From Corynebacterium uterequi (GTDB lineage Bacteria; Actinomycetota; Actinomycetes; Mycobacteriales; Mycobacteriaceae): a DNA stretch of 64,000 nt. A program made the position numbers and the translations under genes. The notes beneath the pieces were generated by a model. That model saw only the letters and a program-made list of their open reading frames with translations. It searched no databases and was not told the origin of the DNA. The number at the start of each line of letters is the position of its first letter. Position 1 is the stretch's first letter. Shown here one piece after another: positions 51,424 to 61,544 of the stretch. The stretch covers positions 1 through 64,000 of the forward strand of contig NZ_CP011546.1 in NCBI RefSeq assembly GCF_001021065.1, given 5' to 3'.

Positions 51424-53094
51424 CTACTTCTTGTAGCCGATGTCCTCCAGCGGCACGATGCTAAAGCCCGGTGCGCCGTAGTTCACCAAGTCTTCCTTCA
51501 CGGCGATGATCGAGGCGCCGTTAAAGGTCGGGATGAGGCCGTAGTGCTGGAACGCCTCATCCTCCAGCTCGTTGGCGCGCTTGATCTGCTCCTCGGCGGT
51601 GGGCAGCTTCTGCAGCTCCTCGATCTTCTTGTCAAACTCCGGGGTACCCGTGTGGGAGAGGTTGAGCTGGGAGTCGGACGCGTACATCTGGCCGAAGTAG
51701 GCCACGCCGAAGGGGTCGTTGGACATGAAGCCCATGGGGAAGATGTCGAAGTCACCGGAGGTGAACACCTTGGAGAAGTCGGAGCTCGGGTGGTTCTCGA
51801 TGACCACGTCGACGCCGATGTTCTTGAGCATCGACTGTACGGCGATGCTCATGGCGTTGCTCACCGGGTCCTCACCGATGACGGTGTAGCGGACCTTGAG
51901 CGGCTCGCCGTCCTTGGTGCGGATCGTCTCGCCCTCGGCCAGGGTCCAGCCTGCCTCGTCGAGCAGGGCCTTAGCGGCCTCCGGGTCGAACTTCTCCACG
52001 GCGGTGGAGTAGTTGTCCTCGGCGCCCTCCTGGAAGCCGAAGAGAGTGAACGAACCCGGAGGAGTCTCGGTGTAGGGCACACCGTCAAAGACGATCTCCC
52101 CGATCTGGTTGCGGTCAATAGCGGTGGCGATGGCCTGGCGGACCTTGATATCGGCCAGGTTCGGGGCCTCCGCGTTGAGGGTGAGCAGGGAGTTGGCGGT
52201 ACGGGTGGCCATGCGGATATCGATGCCGTCCATGTCACTCACCGCTGCGTAGCGGTCCTTGTTACCGGCGGACGCGGCGTCCAGTTCGCCGTTGCGGAAG
52301 GCGTTGAGCTCCGCCTGGTCCTCCATCTGGCGGAACACGCGCTTGTCCAGCTTCGGGGCATCGCCCCACCACTTGTCATTGGGCACGAAGCTGGCCTCGC
52401 CCTTGTTGAAGTCCACCTTCTCCACCGTGAACGGGCCGGCACCCCACTCGGGGTGGACCTCGTTGAGGTAGGAGTCGTAGTTCTTCTTCTCCTTGAGCGC
52501 GGGGTGGGCGAGCAGCATGAACAGGCCCTCCCACCACGGGTAGGCGCCGTCGAAGGTGACGATGGCCTGCTTGTCGCTGTCGCCGCGGGCGACGGAGGTG
52601 ATGAGCTCGTAGCCGTCGGTGGAGTTCGGGTTGTAGTCCTCGGACTTACCGTTGTTAATGATCCACGTGGTCTCGAAGGCGGTCCAGTCGATGGGGGTGC
52701 CGTCGTTGAAGGTGGCCTTCTCGTTGATGTCGAAGGTGACCACGGTGTTGCCATCCACCTCTTCGGCGGAGTAGCCGGTCAGGTAGTCCGGGTTGGGCTC
52801 GTAGTTGCCCTCACCGTCGGAGACAACCGTGACGGGGTTGTACCAATTCCACAGGTAACGGGTGTACTGGGACGCATCCGCGTTGAAGGTGTTCTGCTGC
52901 TCGGGGACCTCGACCACGGCGGTGGTGAGCGTGCCGCCGTCCTTGATCTCGTCGCGGGAGGTGGGCTCGATGTCGGAGGCGGCGACATCTTCCGGGTTGA
53001 CCGCTTCCACCTCGGAGCCGGCGCCACCGCAGGCGGTGAGCAGCAGGGACATGGAGGCGAGCGAGGCGATGAGCGCCTTCTTAGGATCGCGCAT
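51424..53094 (-). CDS. ABC transporter family 5 substrate-binding lipoprotein
   Basis: The product is 556 residues from ATG 53094: lipoprotein signal MRDPKKALIASLASMSLLLT-ACGG with lipobox LTAC. Family 5 solute-binding features include the DGGTLTTAVVE start, YLTGYSAEEVDGNTVVTFDI, and AIATAIDRNQIGEIVFDG near 320. These proteins capture oligopeptides, nickel or glycosides; the neighbouring genes make peptides most likely. It is the last gene of a four-gene operon, 13 bp after the ATPase gene; the longer upstream frame (to 53502) lies inside that gene. Confidence 0.92.
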   Translation of the reverse strand: MRDPKKALIASLASMSLLLTACGGAGSEVEAVNPEDVAASDIEPTSRDEIKDGGTLTTAVVEVPEQQNTFNADASQYTRYLWNWYNPVTVVSDGEGNYEPNPDYLTGYSAEEVDGNTVVTFDINEKATFNDGTPIDWTAFETTWIINNGKSEDYNPNSTDGYELITSVARGDSDKQAIVTFDGAYPWWEGLFMLLAHPALKEKKNYDSYLNEVHPEWGAGPFTVEKVDFNKGEASFVPNDKWWGDAPKLDKRVFRQMEDQAELNAFRNGELDAASAGNKDRYAAVSDMDGIDIRMATRTANSLLTLNAEAPNLADIKVRQAIATAIDRNQIGEIVFDGVPYTETPPGSFTLFGFQEGAEDNYSTAVEKFDPEAAKALLDEAGWTLAEGETIRTKDGEPLKVRYTVIGEDPVSNAMSIAVQSMLKNIGVDVVIENHPSSDFSKVFTSGDFDIFPMGFMSNDPFGVAYFGQMYASDSQLNLSHTGTPEFDKKIEELQKLPTAEEQIKRANELEDEAFQHYGLIPTFNGASIIAVKEDLVNYGAPGFSIVPLEDIGYKK

Positions 53095-53107
53095 GGCAAT
53101 CACTCCT

Positions 53108-55198
53108 TTAGTTAGTGGGGGCTGAGGGAAGTTCTGCGTGGTGGCAGGCGAGGCGGTGATCCACGCCGGTTGGTCCTGCGAGCACGGGTACGCGCTCGTT
53201 GCAGGCTGCCTGTTCGTCCGGGGACAAACGTTGGTACACCGCGCAGGAGCGCCGGTAAGCGCAGCCCACGGTGGTGTCGATCTCTGCTTGCTGGCCGGGC
53301 TCGGCAAGCAAGGCCGTGTTGTTTCGGGTCCGCTCCACGTGCGGGTCGGGCAGCGGGATCGCGGCCAGCAGCGCCTTGGTGTAGGGGTGCGTCGGCGCGT
53401 CGAAGAGGGCATCGGTGTCGCCGATCTCCACCAGCCGGCCGCGGTACATGACCGCCGCCCGGTCGGAGATGTGCCGGATGACGGAGAGGTCGTGGGCGAC
53501 AAAGAGGAAGCTCACGCCCAGGGTGGCCTTGAGCTCGTCGAGCAGGTTGAGGATGCCGGCCTGGATAGAGACGTCGAGCGCCGAGACCGGCTCGTCGAGC
53601 ACGATGAGCTTCGGCCCGGCCGCGAGCGCGCGGGCCAGGGAGATGCGCTGGCGCTGCCCGCCGGAGAACGCGCCGGGGAAGCGGTCGACGTGCGCCGGGT
53701 CCAGCCCCACGGTCTCCATGAGCTCGTGGATGCGGGCGGTGATCGCCGCATTGTCGAGGGAGGCGTCGGAGCCGTCGTAGGTGTTGTACCCCAGGGAGTC
53801 CAGCGGTTCTCGCAGGATTTCCGCCACGGTCAGGCGCGGGTTCAACGCGCCCATGGGGTCCTGGAACACGATCTGGATGTCGCGCCGGGCGTCGCGCCGC
53901 TGCCGCTTGGTCAGCTCGGCGACGTTGCGCCCACCGAGGATGACCGTGGAGCCCTCCGCTGGGTTGAGGTCCATGATCTGCAGCAGGGTGGTGGTCTTAC
54001 CGGAACCGGACTCGCCGACGATGGCGAAGCACTCGCCCTCGCGGATGTCGAAGGAGACGTCGTTGACGGCGCGCAGTTCGCCGACCTTGCGCTTGACCAG
54101 CGCCCCCTTGGTAATGGGGAAGGTCTTGGTGAGGTGTGCCACCTCAAGCACCGGGGCGAGTTGCTCGCGCGGCAGGCGCTCGACCAACCCCTCCGGGGCC
54201 GGCTGCTGGGTGAACAGCGTCTGGCGGCTGACCTGTTCGGTCTTGATGCACGCGGCGGTGTGCCCGGGGCTGACGGTGACGGGCGAGGGCTCGGTCGCCA
54301 GGCACTCGTCGGAGGCGATGGGGCAGCGGGGCGCGAACGGGCAGGCGTCCGGCAGGTTGACCAGCAGCGGCGGGGCGCCTTCGATGGTGGTCAGCGGCCC
54401 GGCGGCGCGCTTCGCCGCCGACGGGATGGAGCCCAGCAAGCCGACGGTATAGGGCATGCGTGGGTTGTCGAAAAGGTCTATGACCGGGGCGGATTCGACG
54501 GGCCGGCCCGCGTACATGACCATCACGTCGTCGGCGGTGCCGGCGACGACGCCGATGTCGTGGGTAATCATGATCGTCGCGGTGCCGAGCTCGCGCTGGA
54601 CGCGCTCGATGACGTCGAGGATCTGCGCCTGGATGGTGACGTCCAGGGCGGTGGTGGGCTCGTCGGCGATGAGCACGCTGGGATTGTTGGCGATGGCGAT
54701 GGCGATGACCACACGCTGGCGCATGCCGCCGGAGAACTCGTGGGGGAAGGAACGCAGCCGCTCCTTCGCCCGCGGGATGCCGACGAGGTTAAGCAGGTCG
54801 ATGGCGCGCTGCTCCGCCTCCTTCTTGCCGACGTTGCCGTGGGCGTTCAGCGCCTCCGTGATCTGGGTGCCGATGTCGAAGACCGGGGTGAGGGCGCTGA
54901 GCGGATCCTGGAAGATCATGCCGATGTCCTTGCCGCGGATGGCGGACATCTGTTTGTCGCTCAGCCCCAGCAGCTGCCGGCCGCCGAGCTCCACGGAGCC
55001 GGTGACATGGGCGTAGTCGGGCAGCAGGCCCATGACGGCGGTGGCGGTGACGGACTTGCCCGACCCGGATTCGCCGACGATGGCCAGGGATTTGCCCGGG
55101 TACAGGTCGAAGCTGACGCCGCGGACGGCGTTGACCGTTCCGGCCTCCGAAGGGAAGGAGACGTCGAGGTCGCGAACGGAAAGGATGGGCGAGGTCAT
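53108..55198 (-). CDS. Fused two-domain oligopeptide ABC transporter ATPase
   Basis: The 696-residue protein joins DppD- and DppF-like subunits. The first ATPase has Walker A GESGSGKSV (about 38-46), signature FSGGMRQRV, Walker B VLIADEPTTALD and the oligopeptide-type C-terminal Cys cluster (DACPFAPRCPIASDECL) that holds an iron-sulfur site in DppD-like proteins. The second has GESGSGKTT (about 406-414), FSGGQRQRI and LIVLDEPVSALD. Its own C-terminal cysteines (VGCAYRRSC...QAACNE) are present too. Its start overlaps the permease stop by 4 bp. Confidence 0.94.
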   Translation of the reverse strand: MTSPILSVRDLDVSFPSEAGTVNAVRGVSFDLYPGKSLAIVGESGSGKSVTATAVMGLLPDYAHVTGSVELGGRQLLGLSDKQMSAIRGKDIGMIFQDPLSALTPVFDIGTQITEALNAHGNVGKKEAEQRAIDLLNLVGIPRAKERLRSFPHEFSGGMRQRVVIAIAIANNPSVLIADEPTTALDVTIQAQILDVIERVQRELGTATIMITHDIGVVAGTADDVMVMYAGRPVESAPVIDLFDNPRMPYTVGLLGSIPSAAKRAAGPLTTIEGAPPLLVNLPDACPFAPRCPIASDECLATEPSPVTVSPGHTAACIKTEQVSRQTLFTQQPAPEGLVERLPREQLAPVLEVAHLTKTFPITKGALVKRKVGELRAVNDVSFDIREGECFAIVGESGSGKTTTLLQIMDLNPAEGSTVILGGRNVAELTKRQRRDARRDIQIVFQDPMGALNPRLTVAEILREPLDSLGYNTYDGSDASLDNAAITARIHELMETVGLDPAHVDRFPGAFSGGQRQRISLARALAAGPKLIVLDEPVSALDVSIQAGILNLLDELKATLGVSFLFVAHDLSVIRHISDRAAVMYRGRLVEIGDTDALFDAPTHPYTKALLAAIPLPDPHVERTRNNTALLAEPGQQAEIDTTVGCAYRRSCAVYQRLSPDEQAACNERVPVLAGPTGVDHRLACHHAELPSAPTN

Positions 55199-56088
55199 GC
55201 GGTACCTCCAGCGCTGGAGTTCGGGTCGAGGGCGTCACGTAGGCCGTCGGAGATGAAAGCCATGGACACGGTCAGCAGGGTGAGGACGGCGGCGGGGGCG
55301 AAGAACAACCACGGGGAGGACTCCAGCCCGGAGGCGCCGGTGGACAGCAGGGTGCCCAGGGAGACGTCCGGGGTTTTCACGCCCAGGCCCAGGAAGGACA
55401 GGCCGGTCTCGCTCATCACGGCACTCACCACGCCGAGGGTGAGGTTGAGCACCAGCAGGGAGCCGATGTTCGGGATGAGGTGCCGGGTGATGATCTTCCA
55501 CTGGCTCACGCCCATGTACCTGGCGGCCACGACGAATTCCCGTTCGCGCAGGGAGATGGCCATGGACCACACGATGCGGGCGTAGAACATCCAGCCGAAG
55601 GCGATGAGGACGACGGTGAGCACCTTCCAGTCGCCGCCAGAGCCGGCGACGAGCAGGGCGATGAGCAGGAAGGACGGCACGACGAGCAGGAAGTGGATGA
55701 CCGCCAGGATGGCCTTCTCTGCGCGGCCGCCGAGCAGCGCTGCGCCCGTGCCGACGATCGCCGCGATGATGGTGGTGGCGCCGGAGACTAACACGGCGAT
55801 GACCAGGGAGCGGCGCAGCCCCTGGATGATCTGGGCGTAGAGGTCATTGCCGGCGGTGTTGGTGCCCAGCCAGTGCTCCGCCGACGGCGGGTCGGACAGA
55901 GACATGAAGTCGGGCTCGTCGTAGGACCACGAGGTGGTGTACGGCCCGACGATGGCGGTGATGATGAGCAGCCCGAAGATGACCAGGCCGAGCATCGCCA
56001 TCTTGTTGCGGCGGAAGCGACGCCAATAAAGGACGGACTTGCGCATCGGGGCGGCGACGGCGTCCTTGGTGAGCTCTTGAGTAGTCAT
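55195..56088 (-). CDS. Oligopeptide ABC transporter permease (DppC-like)
   Basis: The 297-residue inner-membrane permease has six hydrophobic helices, an N-terminal OppC_N-type segment (SVLYWRRFRRNKMAMLGLVI) and the coupling loop VVAARYMGVSQWKIITRHLIPN (EAA-like). It pairs with the permease encoded 12 bp upstream and with the fused ATPase downstream (4-bp overlap). Confidence 0.94.
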   Translation of the reverse strand: MTTQELTKDAVAAPMRKSVLYWRRFRRNKMAMLGLVIFGLLIITAIVGPYTTSWSYDEPDFMSLSDPPSAEHWLGTNTAGNDLYAQIIQGLRRSLVIAVLVSGATTIIAAIVGTGAALLGGRAEKAILAVIHFLLVVPSFLLIALLVAGSGGDWKVLTVVLIAFGWMFYARIVWSMAISLREREFVVAARYMGVSQWKIITRHLIPNIGSLLVLNLTLGVVSAVMSETGLSFLGLGVKTPDVSLGTLLSTGASGLESSPWLFFAPAAVLTLLTVSMAFISDGLRDALDPNSSAGGTA

Positions 56089-56100
56089 GGCGATGTCTCC

Positions 56101-57084
56101 TTAGCTGACCTTGACGCGGGGGTCCAGGGCGACAACGAGCAGGTCCGAGAGGATGGCACCGACGGCGGTACACAGTGCGCCGAAGGCGGCGAAGCCGACC
56201 GCGCCGTGGATGTCATTCTTGCTGATCGTCTCAATGAAGTAGCGACCCATGCCGTTCCATCCGAAGATGGCCTCCGTCATGATGGCGCCGGTGAAGATGC
56301 CGGGGATGGAAAACGCCACCGAGGTAGCCACCGGGATGATGGAGGTGCGCAGCGCGTGACGGCGGATGGCTTCCGCCTTCGTCAGCCCCTTGGCGCGGGC
56401 GGTGCGCACGTAGTCCGCGTTGATGTTGTCCAGCAGCATGGAGCGCTGCAGGAAGTGGTAGCTGGCGTAGGAGATGATGACCAGGGAGATGGTGGGAAGC
56501 ACGAGGTGCTGGCCCAGGTCTAGCAGCCGTGGGAAGAACCCTTCGACGCCGGTCGTTGAGGAGCCGGTGACGTAGAAGATACGCATCCCGGTGGCGCGGT
56601 TGATGGTGATGGCGATCCACACGAGCAAAAGCGACGCGACCACAACGTGGGTATTCATCGCCACGATGGAGACGAACTGCCAGGCCCGGTCGGCGCGCTT
56701 GTACTGCCGGGACGCGGTGTACACGCCGACGGCGATGCCGATGACCACCGTGAGGATCGTCGACAGGAGCAGCAGCTGCGCGGAGACGAAGATGCGGTAG
56801 GAGATTTCCTCGTTGACGCTAGCGCCGGTAGGCGATTGCCCCCAGTCCCAGTGGGTGAGGATGTTGGTGAGCCAGGTCCACCACCGTTCGACGATGGGTA
56901 CCTTGTCGTTGAGGTTGAGCGGGGTGAGCAGCGCGTCGACGCGTTCCTCGGGGATGGGGGGGCGACGCCCGACGTAGTTGGCCCGGGGGTCGAGGAACGC
57001 GCAGGCGAGGAAGTAAGTGATGTTGACGGCGATGAAGATCATCGCCAGCCAGCTGGCCGTTCGGGTGACTAGGTACCTCATCAT
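56101..57084 (-). CDS. Oligopeptide ABC transporter permease (DppB-like)
   Basis: The product is 327 residues from ATG 57084 (MMRYLVTRTASWLAMIFIAV; the next ATG is one codon later), after GGGAGG. Six helices and the EAA-like loop YVRTARAKGLTKAEAIRRHAL are visible. It is the first gene of the transporter operon. Upstream in-frame codons to 57477 fall in the peptidase gene and are not used. Confidence 0.93.
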   Translation of the reverse strand: MMRYLVTRTASWLAMIFIAVNITYFLACAFLDPRANYVGRRPPIPEERVDALLTPLNLNDKVPIVERWWTWLTNILTHWDWGQSPTGASVNEEISYRIFVSAQLLLLSTILTVVIGIAVGVYTASRQYKRADRAWQFVSIVAMNTHVVVASLLLVWIAITINRATGMRIFYVTGSSTTGVEGFFPRLLDLGQHLVLPTISLVIISYASYHFLQRSMLLDNINADYVRTARAKGLTKAEAIRRHALRTSIIPVATSVAFSIPGIFTGAIMTEAIFGWNGMGRYFIETISKNDIHGAVGFAAFGALCTAVGAILSDLLVVALDPRVKVS

Positions 57085-57203
57085 GGTGCTGCGGTGGCCT
57101 CCCAGATTGTAAGACGGCTCTCTACGTGATGGGACGTAGCTTAAGGGCAGATGTGACAATTGTGCTAATAAGTCCGCCCTTAGGGGTGCATATAAAATAA
57201 AGG
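57085..57203 (-). promoter_or_regulatory. Promoter region of the peptide transporter operon
   Basis: A 119-bp gap after the M20 peptidase gene. On the minus strand it holds AT-rich TTTATTTTATATGC and TTGTCACATC, plausible promoter elements, so the operon may have its own promoter in addition to read-through. Confidence 0.35.
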
Positions 57204-58559
57204 TTATGCACGTGTGGGGAGCTGCAGGAATCGGTGCACCAGGTCCCGGTACGCCCGCACTGTCAGCGCCAAATCCTCCAAGTACAGGTGCTCGTCGTGC
57301 GCGTGCAGCTGCCCGTTTGCCCCGGCCAGGTCCCGCCCGCGCGCGTGCAGCGCGAAGCCGTACCCCACCCCGCCGAGCCGGCGTGCGAAACGCAGATCCG
57401 AGCCGCCGGTGGCGCACACCGGCACTACCTTCGCCGACGGGGCGAGCTCGGCGTACGTATCGACGATGGCCGCCCACAGCCTCCCCGACGCCGGGGACAC
57501 CGACCCTGGCTCAGAGAGCAGCCGCTCGATGCGCACCTCCCCGGCCATATCTCCCAGCGCGGCGACGAGCAGCGCGTCCACCTCGTCCTGCGACGTCGAC
57601 GGCGTCGGCCGGATGTCCATCTCCAGGTAGGCGCTCGACGGCAGTACGTTGATCGCCCCACCGGCGCGCAGCACCGTCTGCGCGATGGTGGTGTGGGAAA
57701 ACGCGTGCGCGTAGGCGGCGAGGTCCCCGAATACCGCGTAGTCACCCGTGCCGTCGATGAGCGCGTGAGTGGTGTCCTCGTCGAAGGCACACGCCTCCAC
57801 GAAGCTGCGCCACAGCTCATCGACGCTTGTCGGTACCTCGGCGGCGGCGATCCTTCTGGCCACCTCGCCGATCTTCGCCACCGCGGAGTCCTTGGCGAAG
57901 GGCGTAGATCCGTGGCCGGCGTCGCCGGTGACCCACAGGCGTCGCTGCGCCGCACCCTTTTCGCCCACGTTGACCACCACGGCGTCGCTGCCGTCGCGCA
58001 CCGGCAGGTGAGACCCGCCCGTCTCCGAGAGGCAGTTGCGCCACGAGAACGCGTCCGGGGCGTGTTCGGCGACCCACTGCGCGCCCAGCCCGCCGCGCGC
58101 CTCCTCGTCCGCCAGGCCCACGAAGGTGAGCGTGCCGCGGGGGCGCTCGCCCGCCTGCGCCCGGCGGGCGACCTCGCGGGTCACCGCCGCCATCGTCGCC
58201 GTGATGAACAGCATGTCCACGCTGCCGCGGCCGTAGAGCTTGCCGTCGATGATCTCCGCGCCGAAGGGGTCGACGGTCCACTTCGTCTCATCGACCGGGA
58301 CCACGTCGGTGTGCCCGAGCAGCGTGAGTGGTTCCGCGTCCGGGTCGGAACCTTCCACGGTGAACGCGATGGACACCCGGCCCGGGTGCGGCTCGAAGCG
58401 CTGCACCGTCGCGCCCGCGCCGTCGAAGAAGCGCTCAAGCGTATCCGCGTTGCGCACCTCATTGCCGGAGTCGGGGACGAACTCGTTGACGCAGGCGTTG
58501 CGGATGAGGTCTTGCAGGAGGGCGAGGGTGTCATCGTAGAGCGTTGGCATGGCCGCCAT
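57204..58559 (-). CDS. M20-family metallopeptidase (dipeptidase/deacylase type)
   Basis: The zinc enzyme is about 451 residues from ATG 58559 (another ATG at 58550; neither has a clear ribosome site). Metal ligands: LLGHTDVVPVD (His-x-Asp), GRGSVDM (Asp), ADEEARGG (Glu-Glu, catalytic and ligand), and a C-terminal HAHDEHLYLED. The dimerisation domain carries GDAGHGSTPF. Related enzymes cleave dipeptides or N-acyl amino acids. It sits immediately upstream of, and in line with, the peptide transporter operon, suggesting digestion of imported peptides. Confidence 0.9.
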   Translation of the reverse strand: MAAMPTLYDDTLALLQDLIRNACVNEFVPDSGNEVRNADTLERFFDGAGATVQRFEPHPGRVSIAFTVEGSDPDAEPLTLLGHTDVVPVDETKWTVDPFGAEIIDGKLYGRGSVDMLFITATMAAVTREVARRAQAGERPRGTLTFVGLADEEARGGLGAQWVAEHAPDAFSWRNCLSETGGSHLPVRDGSDAVVVNVGEKGAAQRRLWVTGDAGHGSTPFAKDSAVAKIGEVARRIAAAEVPTSVDELWRSFVEACAFDEDTTHALIDGTGDYAVFGDLAAYAHAFSHTTIAQTVLRAGGAINVLPSSAYLEMDIRPTPSTSQDEVDALLVAALGDMAGEVRIERLLSEPGSVSPASGRLWAAIVDTYAELAPSAKVVPVCATGGSDLRFARRLGGVGYGFALHARGRDLAGANGQLHAHDEHLYLEDLALTVRAYRDLVHRFLQLPTRA

Positions 58560-58659
58560 GGTAGGCGGCGACACAACAATTAAAAACGCTCTTATCGGTG
58601 CCGTGGGGGTGGTTTAATTGGTGAGGATATTTCCAAAATAAATCCCAGGAGAGTGGCCC

Positions 58660-61509
58660 ATGTCCTCTAATACCCCTGCCATCCACCCCGTGACCTCGCT
58701 CGCGCCGGGCACCGGACACCGCGTACCGCCCCGGTCCTACCTGCGCACCGACGCCGACGTCCTGAGCCTCAACGGGCAGTGGAAATTCAAACTCGGCCCC
58801 ACCGCCGCCGGCCCGGACGCCGACGCCCCGTGGGAGACCATCGAGGTGCCCTCCCACTGGGTGCTCGCCGCCGACGATCGCTACGGCCAGCCCTGGTACA
58901 CCAACATCGAATACCCCTTCCCCGTGGACCCGCCCTTCGTCCCCGACGACAATCCCACCGCCGACTACCAGCGCAGCTTCCCCTTCTCCCCGCGTCCGGG
59001 GCACCGCTACTACCTGCGCACCCAGGGCATCGAGTCACTGGCCATCATCCGGCTCAACGACGCTGAGGTGGGCACCGTCGCCGGCTCTCGCCTCGCCCAG
59101 GAGCTCGACATCACCGAGCACCTGCGCGAAGGCGACAACATCCTCGACATTCGCGTTCACCAGTGGAGCGCCCACACCTACCTGGAGGACCAGGATCAGT
59201 GGTGGCTGCCGGGCATCTTCCGGGACGTGGAGATCCTCACCCGGCCCGACGGCGGCATCGAAGACGTGTGGGTGCGCGCGGACTTCGACCTCGTCACCGG
59301 CCACGGCATCCTCGACGTGGAGCTGCGCACCGAGAACTTCCCCGTCACGCTGAGCGTCCCGGAGCTCGGCGTCACCGAGGAGATAGACGCCCCCACCGCG
59401 CGCATCGAGGTCGGTAAGGTGCAGCCCTGGAGCGCCGACGTGCCCCGGCTTTACGACGTCACCCTCGCCAACTCGGCGGAAACGATCACCCTGCGCACCG
59501 GCTTCCGCCGCGTGGAGATCCGCGGCGCTCAGTGGCTGGTCAACGGTAAGAAACTGCGCCTGCGCGGGGTGAACCGGCACGAGTTCCACCCCGAGAAGGG
59601 CCGCGTGTTCGACGCCGCCGACGCCCGCGCCGGCCTGTGCCTGATGAAGCGCGCCAACATCAACGCCATCCGCTTCTCCCACTACCCGCCGCATCCCGAG
59701 CTCGTGGCCATGTGCGACGAGCTCGGCTTCTGGGTCATCGACGAGTGCGACCTGGAAACCCACGGCTTCTGGCTCTGCGACTGGCGCGACAACCCCTCGG
59801 ACGACCCCCGCTGGCGCGACGCCTACCTGGACCGCGTGGAGCGCTTCGTCGAGCGGGATAAGAATCATCCCTGCATCATCGCCTGGTCGCTGGGCAACGA
59901 GTCCGGCACCGGGGCCAACCTCGCCGCGATGAGCGCGTGGATCCACGCCCGCGACCCGCACCGCCCCGTCCACTACGAAGGCGACCACGAAGGCTCCTAC
60001 ACGGACATCGTCTCGCGGATGTACCTGCCCATCGAGGGCATGGAGGACCTGAGCCAGGGCGTCGGGCCGCGCAGCCCCGAGCACCTGGAGTCCGCCGGGC
60101 GCTACGCCGCCCTCGCCCAGCGCCCCATGATCCAGTGCGAGTACGCCCACGCCATGGGTAACGGCCCCGGCGCGCTGCGCGAGTACGAGGCCGCCTTTTC
60201 GACCCTGCCGCAGTGGCACGGCGGTTTCGTGTGGGAGTGGCGCGACCACGGCCTCGCCCGCGGGGACTTCTACGCCTACGGGTCCGACTTTGACCAGGAC
60301 TTCTCCGACGGCAGCTTCGTCTGCGACGGCTTGGTGCTCTCCGACGGCACCCCCTCGCCGGGCCTGCACGACCTCGCGGCCATCATCACGCCCATCCCGC
60401 TCGAGATCCACCAGCGCCAGCTGACCGTGACCAACCTCCGCCACGACGGGGACACCTCCGACCTGGTTTTCAACGCTGACGGCCTTCCGTTCGACGTCCC
60501 GGTCCTGCTCCCGGGCGAGTCGGCCGTCGTCGAGCTGCCTGGGGGCCGGTGGTCTCCCGTGGTTACCGTGGAACTCAAGGAAGACACCGCGTGGGCGCCA
60601 GCCGGGCACGTGCTCACCACCGCGCAGGAGCTGGCCGAGGAGCAACCCTCCCCGGTCCCCCGCGGCGCCGAACCCTTGAGTACTGCCACCGCCGCCCGCA
60701 TCGACGCCGACGGCTTGCTCGCGAGCGCCACCCTCGCCGGCCCACGGCTCACCCTGTATCGAGCACCCACCGAGAACGATCGACTCTCCGGCTTCGGCAC
60801 CTACCTGGAGGGCAGCGTCGAGGCCACCCGCGGCGCCGGGGTGCCCGGCCCGAGCAACGCCGAACGCTGGCACGCCCAGCGCCTGCATCTGCTGCGTCGC
60901 CGGGTCCTGTCCGTCACCCGCACGGACACCGAGATCCTGGCCGTGCACCGCTACGCCCCGCCGTCCAGCGACGCCTGGGTGGACGTCACCCTGCGCTGGC
61001 GCGAGGTAGACGGGCAGCTACTGCTCGACGCAGCGGCCGTGCCCAACAGCCGGTGGAAGGACATCTGGGCCCGGTTAGGCCTGGAGTTCACGTTGCCGAA
61101 TACCGGCCCGCTTCCCGTGCGGTGGTACGGCACCGGGCCGGGGGAGAACTACCCGGACGCGTGCGCGGCGGCGTTCGTCGACGAGTTTGCGGGAGAAGCC
61201 AGCGGCCTCATCACCGACTACGCGGTGCCGCAGGAATCCGGCCACCGCGCGGACCTGCGCCGACTCACCCTGCCGGATGTGGAGCTCACCACCTACGGCC
61301 CGCGTCCCGGCTTTAGCCTCCGCGCCCACGACGAGCGGACAGTGGCCGCCGCCCGGCACTCCAGCGAGCTGCCCGAGTCCGACACGTGGCACCTCGTGCT
61401 CGACGTCGCCCAGCACGGCATCGGCACCCGCTCCTGCGGGCCCGACGTCCTGCCCGCCTACCACCTGCGGCCGCGCTCCGGCGAGTGGCACCTCGGACTG
61501 CGCCTCTAA
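58660..61509 (+). CDS. lacZ: Beta-galactosidase, glycoside hydrolase family 2
   Basis: The 949-residue LacZ-type enzyme hydrolyses terminal beta-D-galactosides. It has the N-terminal sugar-binding domain (VLSLNGQWKFKLGP), the central TIM barrel with acid/base Glu in AWSLGNESGTG (about residue 413), and the nucleophile region MIQCEYAHAMGNGPG (about 489-503). The C-terminal beta-sandwich (Bgal_small_N) has WYGTGPGENYPD. No signal peptide, so it acts on imported sugar. The ribosome site is AGGAGA, and the sugar transporter follows 35 bp later. Confidence 0.94.
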   Translation: MSSNTPAIHPVTSLAPGTGHRVPPRSYLRTDADVLSLNGQWKFKLGPTAAGPDADAPWETIEVPSHWVLAADDRYGQPWYTNIEYPFPVDPPFVPDDNPTADYQRSFPFSPRPGHRYYLRTQGIESLAIIRLNDAEVGTVAGSRLAQELDITEHLREGDNILDIRVHQWSAHTYLEDQDQWWLPGIFRDVEILTRPDGGIEDVWVRADFDLVTGHGILDVELRTENFPVTLSVPELGVTEEIDAPTARIEVGKVQPWSADVPRLYDVTLANSAETITLRTGFRRVEIRGAQWLVNGKKLRLRGVNRHEFHPEKGRVFDAADARAGLCLMKRANINAIRFSHYPPHPELVAMCDELGFWVIDECDLETHGFWLCDWRDNPSDDPRWRDAYLDRVERFVERDKNHPCIIAWSLGNESGTGANLAAMSAWIHARDPHRPVHYEGDHEGSYTDIVSRMYLPIEGMEDLSQGVGPRSPEHLESAGRYAALAQRPMIQCEYAHAMGNGPGALREYEAAFSTLPQWHGGFVWEWRDHGLARGDFYAYGSDFDQDFSDGSFVCDGLVLSDGTPSPGLHDLAAIITPIPLEIHQRQLTVTNLRHDGDTSDLVFNADGLPFDVPVLLPGESAVVELPGGRWSPVVTVELKEDTAWAPAGHVLTTAQELAEEQPSPVPRGAEPLSTATAARIDADGLLASATLAGPRLTLYRAPTENDRLSGFGTYLEGSVEATRGAGVPGPSNAERWHAQRLHLLRRRVLSVTRTDTEILAVHRYAPPSSDAWVDVTLRWREVDGQLLLDAAAVPNSRWKDIWARLGLEFTLPNTGPLPVRWYGTGPGENYPDACAAAFVDEFAGEASGLITDYAVPQESGHRADLRRLTLPDVELTTYGPRPGFSLRAHDERTVAAARHSSELPESDTWHLVLDVAQHGIGTRSCGPDVLPAYHLRPRSGEWHLGLRL

Positions 61510-61544
61510 GACCTTTTGTCCCTGATAATGATAAGGAGAATGCT

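Noticed and set aside
53138..55585. 815-codon open frame on the plus strand opposite the ABC transporter genes
   Set aside because: It is the antisense shadow of high-GC coding sequence; composition is Val/Gly/Asp/Arg-rich with no domain, and the minus strand encodes clear transporter proteins.
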